Shown one piece after another: positions 1-9,804 of a stretch of DNA of 64,000 bases. This DNA is from Photobacterium profundum SS9. Lineage in GTDB: Bacteria; Pseudomonadota; Gammaproteobacteria; Enterobacterales; Vibrionaceae. Within the stretch, counting starts at the first letter, position 1. The number at the start of each line of letters is the position of its first letter. Position numbers and translations under genes: made by a program. Under the pieces are notes generated by a model, which was not told the origin of the DNA, made no database searches, and saw only the letters and a program-made list of their open reading frames with translations. The DNA is taken from contig NC_006370.1 of NCBI RefSeq assembly GCF_000196255.1, positions 3,485,411-3,549,410 of the forward strand. The letters are read 5' to 3'.

Positions 1-579
1 ACCTGCTGTATCGACAATAACGACGTCATAAAATTTCAATTTACCATGAGCAACTGCAGCGCTTACGATGTCAACCGGCTTTTGTTCCACTGATGACGGG
101 AAGAAATCAATCCCAACATCGCTCGCTAGCGTTTCTAGCTGTTTGATCGCCGCTGGGCGGTAAACATCGGCAGAAACAACAAGAACATTTTTCTTCTCGC
201 GTTCTTTAAGAACTTTACCTAACTTAGCAACACTGGTGGTTTTACCCGCACCTTGCAGACCCGCCATCAAAATGACCGCAGGGGGCTGACAAGCTAAGTC
301 CAGCGCTTCATTTGACTCACCCATAACCGACTCAAGCTCAGCTTGAACAATTTTGATGAATTCTTGACCCGGTGTAAGGCTTTTAGATACTTCACTACCG
401 ACAGCACGCTCTTTTACGCGCTTGACGAATTCGCGAACAACTGGCAGCGCAACATCAGCTTCGAGTAACGCCATACGTACTTCACGTAGCGTATCTTTGA
501 TGTTGTCGTCCGTCAGGCGACCACGGCCACTGACATTTTTAAGCGTTCGCGATAAACGCTCCGTTAAATTTTCGAACAT
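1..579 (-). CDS. ffh: Signal recognition particle protein Ffh, N-terminal part
   Basis: The protein component of the signal recognition particle binds 4.5S RNA and signal sequences emerging from ribosomes and targets inner-membrane proteins to FtsY. The 193 visible codons hold the N-terminal four-helix N domain and the start of the SRP GTPase G domain. The P-loop GLQGAGKT lies at residues 107-114 and the DTAG motif at the very edge of the window. The rest of the G domain and the methionine-rich M domain lie off the left end. The start (MFENLTERLS) is the usual Ffh start. Divergent from ypjD, as is common in gammaproteobacteria. Confidence 0.97.
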   Translation of the reverse strand, partial: MFENLTERLSRTLKNVSGRGRLTDDNIKDTLREVRMALLEADVALPVVREFVKRVKERAVGSEVSKSLTPGQEFIKIVQAELESVMGESNEALDLACQPPAVILMAGLQGAGKTTSVAKLGKVLKEREKKNVLVVSADVYRPAAIKQLETLASDVGIDFFPSSVEQKPVDIVSAAVAHGKLKFYDVVIVDTAG

Positions 580-684
580 GTGCTACTCGCTCGTTACGCA
601 ATAAAATCTATATAATTACAGTTAGTATACCGCAATCCTGCATCCGCTTTCATGTTATAGATAGCGACTATTGTTTGAGCAGGG

Positions 685-690
685 TATAAT
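685..690 (+). promoter_or_regulatory. Possible -10 element for ypjD
   Basis: A perfect TATAAT hexamer sits 38 bases upstream of the ypjD start in the ffh-ypjD divergent gap. No good -35 hexamer is seen at the expected spacing, so this is only a candidate. Confidence 0.35.
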
Positions 691-728
691 TGCGATCTCT
701 AACCATCTTAACTAGTTAACAGTTTACT

Positions 729-1526
729 ATGGATACGTTAATAGCCTTAGTGGCCGCTTGCTTTTATTTTCTCGCTCTGGGGCTTGTTGTTCCAGGCTTA
801 ACCAATAGTAATGGTATTAAAACTAAGCCGGTATTTATTGCGGCTTTAGTGGCAATAACGTTACATGTATTGCTGTTGAAAGACTTAATTTTGGGTGGCT
901 CAGGGCAAAACCTCAGTATATTGAATGTTGCTTCTTTGATCAGTTTGATCATTGCAATATTAACAACATTCGCCATGTTACGCATGCGAGTGTGGTTTTT
1001 GCTTCCTGTAATATATAGCTTTGCTGCCATTAATTTATCGGCCGCAACATTATTACCCGGAGCCTTTATTACCCATTTAGAAAGTCATCCTCAAGTCTTA
1101 TTTCATATCTCTCTTGCATTGTTTTCTTATTCAACACTTATGATTGCGACCTTGTATGCTATTCAATTGGCATGGTTGGATCACAAATTAAAAAATAAGA
1201 AGAGCTTGAAGATTAACCCTAACATTCCTCCTTTAATGATGGTGGAACGTCAGCTTTTCAAGATCATTTTGGTCGGTAATTCACTTTTAACCGTTACCCT
1301 GATTTCTGGCATCTTTTTTATTCAAGATATGTTGGCACAAGGCAAAACCCATAAAGCGGTGCTTTCTCTACTTGCGTGGGGGGTTTATAGCGTATTACTT
1401 TGGGGACACTACCAAAAAGGATGGCGCGGTCGTAGGGTGATCTGGTTTAGTTTAGTCGGTGCATTTCTTCTAACACTTGCTTACTTTGGTAGCCGTTTTG
1501 TGAAAGAAATCATAATTGGGGGCTAA
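729..1526 (+). CDS. ypjD: Inner membrane protein YpjD, CcsA/cytochrome c assembly-like
   Basis: A 265-residue polytopic membrane protein of the YpjD family, which resembles the CcsA/CcmC haem-handling proteins. Its exact substrate is not settled. About eight hydrophobic segments are visible, starting at the N terminus (residues 4-24) and ending with one near residues 240-260. Length and position between ffh and a CorB-type gene match gammaproteobacterial ypjD. The ATG start lies just after a TA-rich stretch with no strong ribosome binding site. Function in haem or cytochrome assembly is family inference only. Confidence 0.88.
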   Translation: MDTLIALVAACFYFLALGLVVPGLTNSNGIKTKPVFIAALVAITLHVLLLKDLILGGSGQNLSILNVASLISLIIAILTTFAMLRMRVWFLLPVIYSFAAINLSAATLLPGAFITHLESHPQVLFHISLALFSYSTLMIATLYAIQLAWLDHKLKNKKSLKINPNIPPLMMVERQLFKIILVGNSLLTVTLISGIFFIQDMLAQGKTHKAVLSLLAWGVYSVLLWGHYQKGWRGRRVIWFSLVGAFLLTLAYFGSRFVKEIIIGG

Positions 1527-1612
1527 AACCGTCTAATAATGAAGTACTATTGACACTTGTAATCAAATAAGTACAACTGTACTTGTGAACAAAACGTTAA
1601 GGAACTAGATTT

Positions 1613-2890
1613 TTGGACGACATATCCACGGGAGCATTATTCTCCCTACTGATATTGCTACTCATTATTTCCGGATATTTCTCCGGCTCTGAAACCGGCA
1701 TGATGTCACTCAACCGTTACAAGTTGCGGCATTTAGCGAATCAAGGGCACCGTGGGGCAAAACGTGTTGAAAAACTGCTTGCCCGCCCAGATCGCCTTAT
1801 CGGTCTGATTCTGATTGGCAACAATCTCGTCAATATTCTAGCTTCAGCCATTGCGACCATAATCGGAATGCGCTTATACGGTGATCTCGGTGTTGCTATT
1901 GCAACGGGTGCCCTCACCTTAGTGGTATTAGTTTTCTCTGAAGTCACTCCAAAAACACTGGCAACGATTTATCCTGAACGCGTTTCTTACCTCAGTAGTA
2001 TTGTGCTTAATGTGCTCATGAAAGTGCTGTATCCGCTGGTCTGGTTTGTAAACGGCATTACCAATGGCTTTTTGCTTCTTCTCGGGCTAAAAGTCGATAA
2101 CATGAATAGCTCAAAGCTCAATTCAGCTGAATTACGTACAATTGTTGATGAGGCTGGCGGCTTAATTCCTCGTCGTCACCAAGATATGCTTTTATCTATT
2201 CTAGATTTAGAAAATGTGACCGTCGAAGACTTAATGGTCCCACGCAGTGACATTGCCGCTATCAACATTAATGACGATTGGAAATCCATCACGCGTCAAC
2301 TCATCCACTCGGCCCACGGTCGTATCGTGCTATATCGGGATACGATTGATGAAGTCGTTGGCATGTTACGTGTGCGTGAAGCATACCGCTTGATGATGGA
2401 AAAAAATGAATTCAGTAAAGCAAACCTGTTGCGTGCCGCCGATGAAGTGTATTTCATTCCAGAAGCTACCCCACTCAATACTCAACTCTTAAAATTCCAA
2501 CGTAATAAAGAACGCATTGGTTTAATTGTGGATGAATACGGTGATATTCAGGGCTTGATTACACTGGAAGATATTCTTGAAGAAATTGTGGGTGAATTTA
2601 CCACATCGATTGCACCGACATTAGCGGAAGAAGTCACATCACAAGCCGATGGTAGCTTGCTGATCGAAGGCAGTGCCAATATTCGAGACCTTAATAAAAG
2701 TCTGAATTGGAGTTTACCAACCGATGGTCCGCGCACGCTGAACGGTTTGATTTTAGAGCAGTTAGAAGATATTCCAGATAACCAATTAAGTCTCGAAGTC
2801 GCAGGGCATCAAATGGTCATTATGGATGTCTCTGACAACATGATTAAGTTGGTTAAGATCTTACCTGCGACATTAAAACAAACAGGATAA
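1613..2890 (+). CDS. corB: CorB/YfjD-type CNNM transporter family membrane protein
   Basis: A 425-residue member of the HlyC/CorC (CNNM) family, tied to magnesium/cobalt transport or resistance. Order of domains: an N-terminal DUF21 membrane domain with about four helices (residues 5-150), a CBS-domain pair (about 195-325) and a C-terminal CorC_HlyC domain (about 340-420). I chose the TTG start because a TAAGGA ribosome binding site ends eight or nine bases before it and the first helix begins at once. It is the downstream partner of ypjD. The direction of ion transport is not shown by the sequence. Confidence 0.9.
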   Translation: MDDISTGALFSLLILLLIISGYFSGSETGMMSLNRYKLRHLANQGHRGAKRVEKLLARPDRLIGLILIGNNLVNILASAIATIIGMRLYGDLGVAIATGALTLVVLVFSEVTPKTLATIYPERVSYLSSIVLNVLMKVLYPLVWFVNGITNGFLLLLGLKVDNMNSSKLNSAELRTIVDEAGGLIPRRHQDMLLSILDLENVTVEDLMVPRSDIAAININDDWKSITRQLIHSAHGRIVLYRDTIDEVVGMLRVREAYRLMMEKNEFSKANLLRAADEVYFIPEATPLNTQLLKFQRNKERIGLIVDEYGDIQGLITLEDILEEIVGEFTTSIAPTLAEEVTSQADGSLLIEGSANIRDLNKSLNWSLPTDGPRTLNGLILEQLEDIPDNQLSLEVAGHQMVIMDVSDNMIKLVKILPATLKQTG

Positions 2891-2924
2891 ACACGTTTGT
2901 AGTTGCAAAGAAAATTAAACACAT

Positions 2925-2957
2925 AAAAAAGCCAGCAATATATATGCTGGCTTTTTT
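2925..2957. terminator. Bidirectional terminator between corB and luxS
   Basis: A six-base A run, a GCCAGCA/TGCTGGC stem and a six-base T run form a Rho-independent hairpin that works in both directions for the convergent corB and luxS genes. Confidence 0.9.
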
Positions 2958-2979
2958 GATTCTAATAAGCAGTGTATAT

Positions 2980-3498
2980 TTACTTTACATCAAGCTCTTT
3001 CAACATGCTTTCAGGCAAGGCTAATTCGTCGTTCTTATTAACATTAATCCCTTCAGCAAGAATTGTTTTAGCAATGTCTTTTGCTTCTTCTAATGAATGC
3101 ATACTGTATGTACCACACTGGTATTCATTCAATTCTGGGATTTGATCTTGCGACTCGACGTTTAGTACATCTTCCATGGCTGCTGTCCAACCAGCTGCAA
3201 CATCTTGCTCGCTAGGTGTGCCAATTAAACTCATGTAAAAACCCGTACGACACCCCATTGGCGAGATATCAATAATTTCTACACGTTCTGAATTCAAGTG
3301 GTTACGCATAAAGCCTGCGTATAGGTGCTCAAGTGTATGAATTCCACGCTCACTTAAAATATCCATATTAGGACGACAGAAACGAAGATCAAATACTGTG
3401 ATTGTGTCACCTTTTGGCGTTTGCATGGTTTTTGCCACACGTACCGCAGGGGCATTCATTCGCGTATGATCAACAGTAAAACTATCTAATAACGGCAT
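2980..3498 (-). CDS. luxS: S-ribosylhomocysteine lyase LuxS
   Basis: Splits S-ribosylhomocysteine into homocysteine and DPD, the precursor of autoinducer AI-2, in the activated methyl cycle. The 172-residue protein shows the metal site HTLEH (His54, Glu57, His58), the catalytic Cys83 in MGCRTG and a further metal-ligand cysteine near 128. I chose the ATG giving MPLLDSF because AGGAG lies nine bases before it; the ATG three codons earlier directly abuts that AGGAG and leaves no spacing. It is monocistronic with its own terminator, converging on corB. Confidence 0.98.
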   Translation of the reverse strand: MPLLDSFTVDHTRMNAPAVRVAKTMQTPKGDTITVFDLRFCRPNMDILSERGIHTLEHLYAGFMRNHLNSERVEIIDISPMGCRTGFYMSLIGTPSEQDVAAGWTAAMEDVLNVESQDQIPELNEYQCGTYSMHSLEEAKDIAKTILAEGINVNKNDELALPESMLKELDVK

Positions 3499-3567
3499 AA
3501 CATCCATCTCCTTTGCCTAGCGTTTAGTTCTCTATATTGAGGGAAACATAACCGCGCTGTCGTTCAA

Positions 3568-4179
3568 TTAGAACGGCCACCAGCTGCGGTTATCGTCTAA
3601 TTCTTTGCGGCATTGCTTTAACTGCCAGCCATAATCTTTTGATTGTTTATCCACTTTACGTGCAATCTTAATCAAGGTTGGTTTGCTTTTATATGAACCA
3701 CGTTTAAAGCCACCTCGTCCCTCATGGTACGCCAAGTATTGGCTATAAGCATCCCATTTAGAGATACCTAATTGGCGCTGAGTTTCATGGGTGTACCAAC
3801 CAATAAAGTGCAGTGCATCATCAAAATTTGTTCGTGACCCACCATTGCTTGTCGCTTTTTGATAATCTTCCCATGCTGGGTCTTGTGCTTGTGCGTAGCC
3901 ATACGCACTACTCACTCTGCCCCAAGGAATAAAGCCTAAAATGTAATCTTTCGGTGGGCGAGCATCATGACGAAAACTACTTTCTTGCTTAATAAAAGCC
4001 ATTGCGACATTCATGGGCGTGCCCCACTCGTCTTGCATATCAATAGCATCATCATACCAACTCGGATTTTCTCTGAAGATACTACAGATATTGGATTGTT
4101 TTTTTGGTGGAGGAGTCGCACAACCCGTGACTGCCAGTAAAACACCAGACAGTATCAGTAAGCGTACAGCAGACAGCAT
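3568..4179 (-). CDS. Lytic transglycosylase-like lipoprotein
   Basis: A 203-residue predicted lipoprotein that probably cleaves peptidoglycan. The signal sequence ends in a lipobox (AVTGC, lipidated Cys20). The soluble part has an SLT/lysozyme-like fold signature: KQESSFRHDA with the likely catalytic Glu66, followed by SAYGYAQAQDPAW and a C-terminal YHEGRGG motif. I chose the internal ATG (MLSAVRLLIL), preceded by GGTGA, because it gives a clean signal peptide; a further upstream start adds twelve residues. Family assignment is from motifs; it is not one of the standard named Mlt enzymes I can identify with certainty. Confidence 0.82.
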   Translation of the reverse strand: MLSAVRLLILSGVLLAVTGCATPPPKKQSNICSIFRENPSWYDDAIDMQDEWGTPMNVAMAFIKQESSFRHDARPPKDYILGFIPWGRVSSAYGYAQAQDPAWEDYQKATSNGGSRTNFDDALHFIGWYTHETQRQLGISKWDAYSQYLAYHEGRGGFKRGSYKSKPTLIKIARKVDKQSKDYGWQLKQCRKELDDNRSWWPF

Positions 4180-4320
4180 ATTTTTATTCACCAAACAGTG
4201 TGTGAACAAACCCAACTTAAGCTAATGCAATGCAAAAATCGGTTTGAACCAAGTGCCTTTATCATGGTCTGAATTAATGACAGGCAGTGAAGCTGTCGTC
4301 ATCCCTGCGAAATTATTTAT

Positions 4321-4350
4321 GGGCGGCTATATATAGCCGCCCACTTTTTT
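4321..4350 (+). terminator. Strong hairpin with T run in the gap after gshA
   Basis: A perfect inverted repeat (GGGCGGCTAT/ATAGCCGCCC) followed on the plus strand by ACTTTTTT. It sits just downstream of minus-strand gshA. The T run is on the plus-strand side, so termination of gshA itself would be less efficient than of plus-strand transcripts. Confidence 0.6.
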
Positions 4351-4374
4351 ATCTTATTGTTCTGATCGTGAAAA

Positions 4375-5949
4375 TCACTTCAAATCAGCAAAATAATCAT
4401 CTAAAAATTGTTCAAATGATACCGTATCACCTTGCTCAATTTTTTGTTGTTTCTCTACTGATATTTTGGCTTCAACGTCAAATTCTGGTTGAGAATAAAA
4501 GCCATAAGAACGCTCAGCCAACGTTTGGCTGTGTTCAGCTGCGAGCTGATGCCCAACGGAACCGATCCCTTCATTTTGTTTCACTTTTTCAAGCAACTGT
4601 GCAGATAGCGTTAGATCGGGGTTAAGAACCCAACCTTTCAATCGTTCACAGGTTTCCTGATATTTATTGTTACCCGCTGCTTTATCCATCACAACCGCAA
4701 CATCTTGCAGCTCTTTGAATACGCGCACGCCCCAATCTTGCAATGATAAGCGCTCACCATTACAGCCAATTTTCAGCATTAAATCAGGATTACGACCATC
4801 GAGCACAACGCGATTCCAGTTATCACGCCAGCATGCTAATTCAGAGTCATCCATATCATCTGACGGTGTAAGCACGGCCCACGTAAGGAATAAATCAAGG
4901 AATCGAACCTGATCTTCCGTAATGCCAATAGGGCTAAAAGGATTCACATCTAATGAACGTACTTCAATATATTCAACACCAGCACGACCCAGTGCTTCTG
5001 AAGGCTTCTCGCCATCTTTTGCTACACGTTTAGGGCGAATGGGGGCATACAATTCATTTTCAATTTGCAGTACATTGCTATTTAACTGACGGTATTCACC
5101 CTCCACTTTCACGCCAATATCTGCATAGTCATCAGACGGTGTACGGATAGCTTGATTCAAACCATCAAGATACTGATCTAGGCTATTAAAACCAATTTTC
5201 AACGAGCTTTGTGCGTTACTGGTATAACCCAAATCACTTAGGCGTAAAGCTGTCGCATTCGGTAGGTAATATGTACCACAACCTAGCTGCTTAAAATCGA
5301 CCGAAGAATTATGTTTGTTAAGGAATGAGCCACATAACGCTGGTGATGCACCAAATAAATACGGGATTAGCCAACCAAAACGATAGTAGTTTCGGATCAA
5401 GCCGAAATACGCATCTGAAATAGAGTCTTGGCGATCTTGCTCACTTTGATCACCAAACAATTCTTGCCAAAATGATTCAGGGAAAGAAAAGTTAAAATGC
5501 ACACCAGAAATAACCTGCATAACGCTGCCATAACGATGCTTTAACCCTTCACGGTATAAGGTTTTCATGCGCCCGGTATTTGAACTACCGTATTGCGCTA
5601 ACGTGATGTCATTCTCTTTACCGACAAAACATGGCATCGACATTGGCCATAAACGTTCGTCACCCATTTGGCGATACGTAAACTGGTGAATATCACTTAA
5701 TTGCGTCAATAAATGGTCAACATCTTGCGATACTGGAGTAATAAACTCTAACAGTGATTCTGCATAATCGGTGGTGACCCACTTATTGGTTAATGCTGAT
5801 CCTAACCCAACCGGATGCGGTTGTTCTGATAAGTTACCTTCCGATGTAATTCGCAGCGCTTCACGCTCAAGACCACGACCGAGTTGTGTTAAGGCATCAG
5901 AATTAGCGGAAATCTGCTGCAACCTTTGTGAAAAATCCATGAAGGCCAT
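4375..5949 (-). CDS. gshA: Glutamate-cysteine ligase GshA
   Basis: Catalyses the ATP-dependent joining of L-glutamate and L-cysteine, the first and rate-limiting step of glutathione synthesis. The 524-residue protein matches the proteobacterial class of GshA (about 518 residues). It shows the N-terminal [12 protein letters not shown] segment, the YRNYYR core region and the [18 protein letters not shown] block typical of the active site. An alternative ATG lies three codons in (MDFSQRL), and no ribosome binding site clearly separates the two. It lies between the transglycosylase and M16 peptidase genes and is probably transcribed alone. Confidence 0.97.
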
Positions 5950-6039
5950 TCTCGTTTATTATCATAATTGAAAAAGTAGAGTAATCATTATTGTTACTGA
6001 TTACCATTAGTTTTATGGAGAAACACTTTTACTATATGG

Positions 6040-6072
6040 AAAAAACCGACGCTCTAACACGCCGTTTTTTTT
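6040..6072 (-). terminator. Weak terminator after the M16 peptidase gene
   Basis: On the minus strand an A run, an imperfect CG-rich stem and a GGTTTTTT tail follow the peptidase stop codon. The stem has mismatches, so the call is tentative. Confidence 0.4.
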
Positions 6073-6094
6073 ATTAAATAATTCAGGCTAACCC

Positions 6095-8941
6095 TTAACG
6101 ATTAGGCTGAATTGTTTTCATCGGAATACCCAGTGTTTCAAATTGTGGCGCCAATGCCTTCGCGTCCCCCACTACAATGATTTGGTAATCATCTGGATTA
6201 AACCACTTAGCCGCTAATTCATTTAGTCGCTCTTTACTAATCTTCGCCACAATTTCATTACGCTCTTCAACAAAATTGTCAGGTAGCGAATACGTTAGGA
6301 TCTGACCTAGCAGTTGTGCTTTTTTACTTGGTGTTTCATAACTGAGTGCATCTTTCTGCCCAACCGCTAAACGCATAAAGTCGACTTCTTTATCTGTTAC
6401 ACCTTCTGTGCTCATTTTTTCAAGCTCAGCCAAGAACTCTTTCGCCGACGCTAAGCTAGCATCTGCACGTACTTGGGCATAATACACAGATAAACCCACC
6501 TCTTTCCCACCGGTTTGATAACCACCCGCGCCATAGGTATAGCCTTTATCTTCACGCAGATTTAAGTTTAAACGGCTATTGAAGTTACCCGCTAAATTGA
6601 AGTTAGCCAATTGCGTTTCGTATAACTCACCCGTTGCATCATAAGGTAGACCTTGACGAACAAGACGAATGATCGTCTGTGGCGCACCCGGCTTATCAAC
6701 CATCCAAATCGCTTGTTTCGCTATAATAGGTAATACAATAGGACTAGGTACTGGCTTGTTCGCCCCTTGCCAATTTGATAGGAAATCAATTTTTTTCGTT
6801 AATTGCTGCTCGGTAACATCACCCACAACAACAATGTCGGTGCCATTCGGTGTGTAATAAGTATCATAAAAGTCTGTTACATCTTTCAAGGTAATACTGT
6901 TTAAAGATACCTTCGTGCCTTCTGGGGGTAAGCTAAACGGGGTCCCCTTATACAGAATTTCACGCGTTGCTTGACTCGCTAGCCAATCAGGTCGTTGATG
7001 TTCGTATACCGCACCTTCAATCGCTTGTGCTTTTAAACGGTCAAAATCAACTTCATTGAAAGCAGGTTTGAATAAACGCTCTTCCAAGATAGCCAGCGTT
7101 TGTACTATGTTTTTATCCAGCGATGTTACCGAGACGGTTGTACCGTACAAGCCAGCATTAAAACTAACAGTACTGCCCAACGAATCTAATCGTGATGACA
7201 ATTCTTCTGCGGTTGATTGAGTACTTGCTTCATTCATCATGGCTGCAACAAGCTTAGATAATCCTGTTTTCCCCATTGGCTCAAAACGACGACCAGCAGG
7301 AATAACCATTTGTAATTCTACCGTTGGGGTTTCTTGGTATTTGGTACCAAGTACTTTAATACCGTTGGCTAACTCAAATTGATACAAGGTTGGCATTACA
7401 GCTTCCACAGGCTGTGAAGGCTGTGGCATTACATTACGATCAAAATTATCAGCCGGTTCACGTAAAGCTAATTGTTCCTCTGTCAGTTTTTTATGCTCAG
7501 GAATAATACGAGGCATTGGCGTGTAATTTGACTTAGCGGCAACCAAGTTAGTTTTACCTTTAGGCACTACACTTAAGGTCACATTGGGGTTACCGTTTAC
7601 GTACTGCATATATGCAGACTCAATGCTATCTGTCGAAACATCACGTAATTGTTGTAGCTCTACACTTAAATGATTAGGGTTGCCGTAAAACGTCTGATAG
7701 GCAGCCAATTGAGATACTTTTCCGCTCACACTTTGCAAGCCAAAAATAGCATTCGCTTCGACCATGCCTTTTAGTTCGTTCAGCTCTTTTTCACTGACCC
7801 CTCGTTCTTCTAAATCATCAAGGGTGGATACCACTTTACTGCGCAGCTCTTTTAAGTTGCCTTTCTCACCACTTTGTCCAATCGCATACACATACATGGT
7901 ACACGCAAGCTCTGCACAATCATGGTAGGCACCCGCATCAACAACATCACCGGTTTTCACTAAGTTTTGATAGAGCAGACTGTTTTTACCACCGCCAATC
8001 ACTTTGGCCAGCATATCAAGCGATGCTTCATCTTCTGAACCGTTAAACGACGTCGGCCATGCCATCATCAGCATAGGTTGCTGTACTTTATCTTCTAAGG
8101 TTATATAGCGGTCAGCATCCAGCGTAACGGGCTGCTTAGGCATATCTTTTACTTCAGGGCCTCGAGGGATTGAGCCAAAGTATTTATTAACCCATGCTAA
8201 TGTTTGTTCTTTGTCTAAGTCTCCACCGATGGTTAGCGTGGCATTATTCGGGCCATACCAACGCAGGAAGAATGCTTTTAGATCATTAACATCAACACGT
8301 TCAAGATCTTCAACATAACCAATAGTTTGCCATGAGTAAGGGTGAGTACGCGGATAAAGGGCTTCGCCAAGGCGCTCATACACTAAACCATAAGGGCGGT
8401 TTTCATAACGCTGGGCGCGTTCATTTTTAACCGTTGAGCGTTGAATTTCGAATTTACGTTGAGAGACAGCACCAAGTAAAAAACCCATGCGATCTGACTC
8501 TAGCCATAACATTTTTTCTAATTGATTCGCAGGTACCGTTTCGAAGTAGTTGGTACGGTCTCGATTGGTAGTCCCATTTAACGTACCACCAGCCTCGGTG
8601 ATCAAACGAAAATGTTCTTGATCGCCGACGTGCTCTGATCCCTGAAACATCATATGTTCAAAGAAGTGAGCAAAACCTGATTTACCTTCTTGTTCACGGG
8701 CAGAACCAACATGGTAGGTCATATCGACATGCACTAATGGGTCTGATTTATCTTCATGAAGAACAACGGTTAAACCGTTCTCAAGTGTATATTTACTGTA
8801 AGGAATAACAGGTTGCCCTTTCACACCTGCAACTTGCTCGACGAATGTAACACCTTCAGGCAATGTTGATGTCTCTTGCCCTATTTGATTACTACACCCT
8901 GCAATTGATAGCAACGTGACACTTAAAACCCACTTTTGCAC
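6095..8941 (-). CDS. M16 family zinc metallopeptidase lipoprotein
   Basis: A 948-residue pitrilysin/insulinase-family peptidase likely anchored in the cell envelope and acting on peptides in the periplasm. It has a lipoprotein signal (SIAGC, Cys16) and an inverted zinc motif HFFEH at residues 92-96, with the further ligand glutamate expected about 80 residues on in the VKNERAQRYENRPYG region. It carries two M16 repeats; the C-terminal half (about 510-940) lacks HxxEH and is the usual non-catalytic partner. The start is GTG, preceded by AAGGA at nine bases. It runs 11 bases after yqaA and is probably co-transcribed with it. The substrate is unknown. Confidence 0.93.
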   Translation of the reverse strand: MQKWVLSVTLLSIAGCSNQIGQETSTLPEGVTFVEQVAGVKGQPVIPYSKYTLENGLTVVLHEDKSDPLVHVDMTYHVGSAREQEGKSGFAHFFEHMMFQGSEHVGDQEHFRLITEAGGTLNGTTNRDRTNYFETVPANQLEKMLWLESDRMGFLLGAVSQRKFEIQRSTVKNERAQRYENRPYGLVYERLGEALYPRTHPYSWQTIGYVEDLERVDVNDLKAFFLRWYGPNNATLTIGGDLDKEQTLAWVNKYFGSIPRGPEVKDMPKQPVTLDADRYITLEDKVQQPMLMMAWPTSFNGSEDEASLDMLAKVIGGGKNSLLYQNLVKTGDVVDAGAYHDCAELACTMYVYAIGQSGEKGNLKELRSKVVSTLDDLEERGVSEKELNELKGMVEANAIFGLQSVSGKVSQLAAYQTFYGNPNHLSVELQQLRDVSTDSIESAYMQYVNGNPNVTLSVVPKGKTNLVAAKSNYTPMPRIIPEHKKLTEEQLALREPADNFDRNVMPQPSQPVEAVMPTLYQFELANGIKVLGTKYQETPTVELQMVIPAGRRFEPMGKTGLSKLVAAMMNEASTQSTAEELSSRLDSLGSTVSFNAGLYGTTVSVTSLDKNIVQTLAILEERLFKPAFNEVDFDRLKAQAIEGAVYEHQRPDWLASQATREILYKGTPFSLPPEGTKVSLNSITLKDVTDFYDTYYTPNGTDIVVVGDVTEQQLTKKIDFLSNWQGANKPVPSPIVLPIIAKQAIWMVDKPGAPQTIIRLVRQGLPYDATGELYETQLANFNLAGNFNSRLNLNLREDKGYTYGAGGYQTGGKEVGLSVYYAQVRADASLASAKEFLAELEKMSTEGVTDKEVDFMRLAVGQKDALSYETPSKKAQLLGQILTYSLPDNFVEERNEIVAKISKERLNELAAKWFNPDDYQIIVVGDAKALAPQFETLGIPMKTIQPNR

Positions 8942-8952
8942 TATAGCATTCC

Positions 8953-9384
8953 TTATAAAAAACCTTGCACTACCAAAGCCAACACAATGTAGCGCATAGC
9001 TTTACCGATCATAATAATGATAAAGCTCAGCCAATGGTGCATTCGCAACCAGCCCGCAGCTAAACATAAAGGGTCACCAATAACGGGTAACCAACTAAAG
9101 AATAAACTCCAGTAGCCATATTTTTTCAACCACTGTAATGCTTTATGACCATGTTTTTCTTTAGAAGTTTTATCCGGTAGTAAACGCCCTAACCAGTAAT
9201 TCGTCATTCCACCAAGTGTATTACCTATCGTCGCCACTAATACCACAAGCCATAGGGCATTATCACCCAGCTTAATCGTTGCTATGAGGTTGGCTTCAGA
9301 GCCGCCCGGTAACAACGTGGCACTTAGAAAACCAGTGGTGAACAATACCCATAATGCTGAATCGCCATTTAATAAATCTAACAT
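8953..9384 (-). CDS. yqaA: YqaA family inner membrane protein (DedA/SNARE-associated type)
   Basis: A 143-residue membrane protein of the YqaA family, a small relative of the DedA/VTT proteins linked to membrane lipid handling. It shows the family glycine/proline-rich re-entrant motif near the N terminus (SATLLPGGSEA, residues 21-31) and a second one (SWLPVIGDPLCLAAG) near 97-111, plus four or five hydrophobic segments. The length matches the E. coli protein. It precedes the M16 peptidase gene by 11 bases. Molecular function is not established. Confidence 0.88.
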   Translation of the reverse strand: MLDLLNGDSALWVLFTTGFLSATLLPGGSEANLIATIKLGDNALWLVVLVATIGNTLGGMTNYWLGRLLPDKTSKEKHGHKALQWLKKYGYWSLFFSWLPVIGDPLCLAAGWLRMHHWLSFIIIMIGKAMRYIVLALVVQGFL

Positions 9385-9426
9385 CTTATTTACTTACATC
9401 AAGCTAATCGAAAAAAACACTGTATA

Positions 9427-9489
9427 TTAAATGCTTGTCGCTAAAACAATTTTGCCACGAGTACGACCTGTTTCGATCTGCTTATACGC
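9427..9489 (-). pseudogene. C-terminal remnant of a zinc-type alcohol dehydrogenase/quinone oxidoreductase
   Basis: On the minus strand twenty codons read AYKQIETGRTRGKIVLATSI and then stop. This closely resembles the C-terminal end of medium-chain dehydrogenase/quinone reductase proteins, which finish with a (E)xGxTRGKIVL signature. Four codons upstream of this stretch there is a stop codon and no further homology is apparent, so only the tail of a lost gene remains. Identification rests on one motif. Confidence 0.6.
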
Positions 9490-9673
9490 ACAAAAACCTT
9501 CAGATTAGGCATATTAAGCGTCAATATGTACTCTTAATGGTTTAATTTAGTTATCGCTCGCTGTTTACAAGTCGTCATATTGCTTCCTTTTTAGTGGGTT
9601 AATTTTACCGGCTAACTGAAAGTTATGTCATTAGCCTTAATAATGAGTTCCCCTTATACCAAGCTACAGACAT

Positions 9674-9705
9674 AAAAAAAACGGATAGCGTCAAACTACC
9701 CGTTT
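9674..9705 (-). terminator. Terminator of the oadGAB operon
   Basis: On the minus strand AAACGGGTAG pairs with CTATCCGTTT (one G-T pair) around a seven-base loop, followed by a run of T. It lies 99 bases past the oadB stop. Confidence 0.88.
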
Positions 9706-9804
9706 CAAAATGTGTACTTATAGATATCACTAACAGGACGAGTCCTATCAATTAACCCAACGAATTAACGCCTGACGTTAAATAGTCGTTATGGCTGTGT
9801 TTCA

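Larger units (their letters stand above)
9385..9804. other. 420-base gap between yqaA and oadB
   Basis: Contains a short remnant of an oxidoreductase gene on the minus strand near its left side and the oadGAB terminator near its right side. No intact gene is seen. Confidence 0.8.

Noticed and set aside
4287..4625. 112-codon plus-strand frame over the end of gshA
   Set aside because: Mostly antisense to conserved gshA and crosses a strong terminator hairpin.
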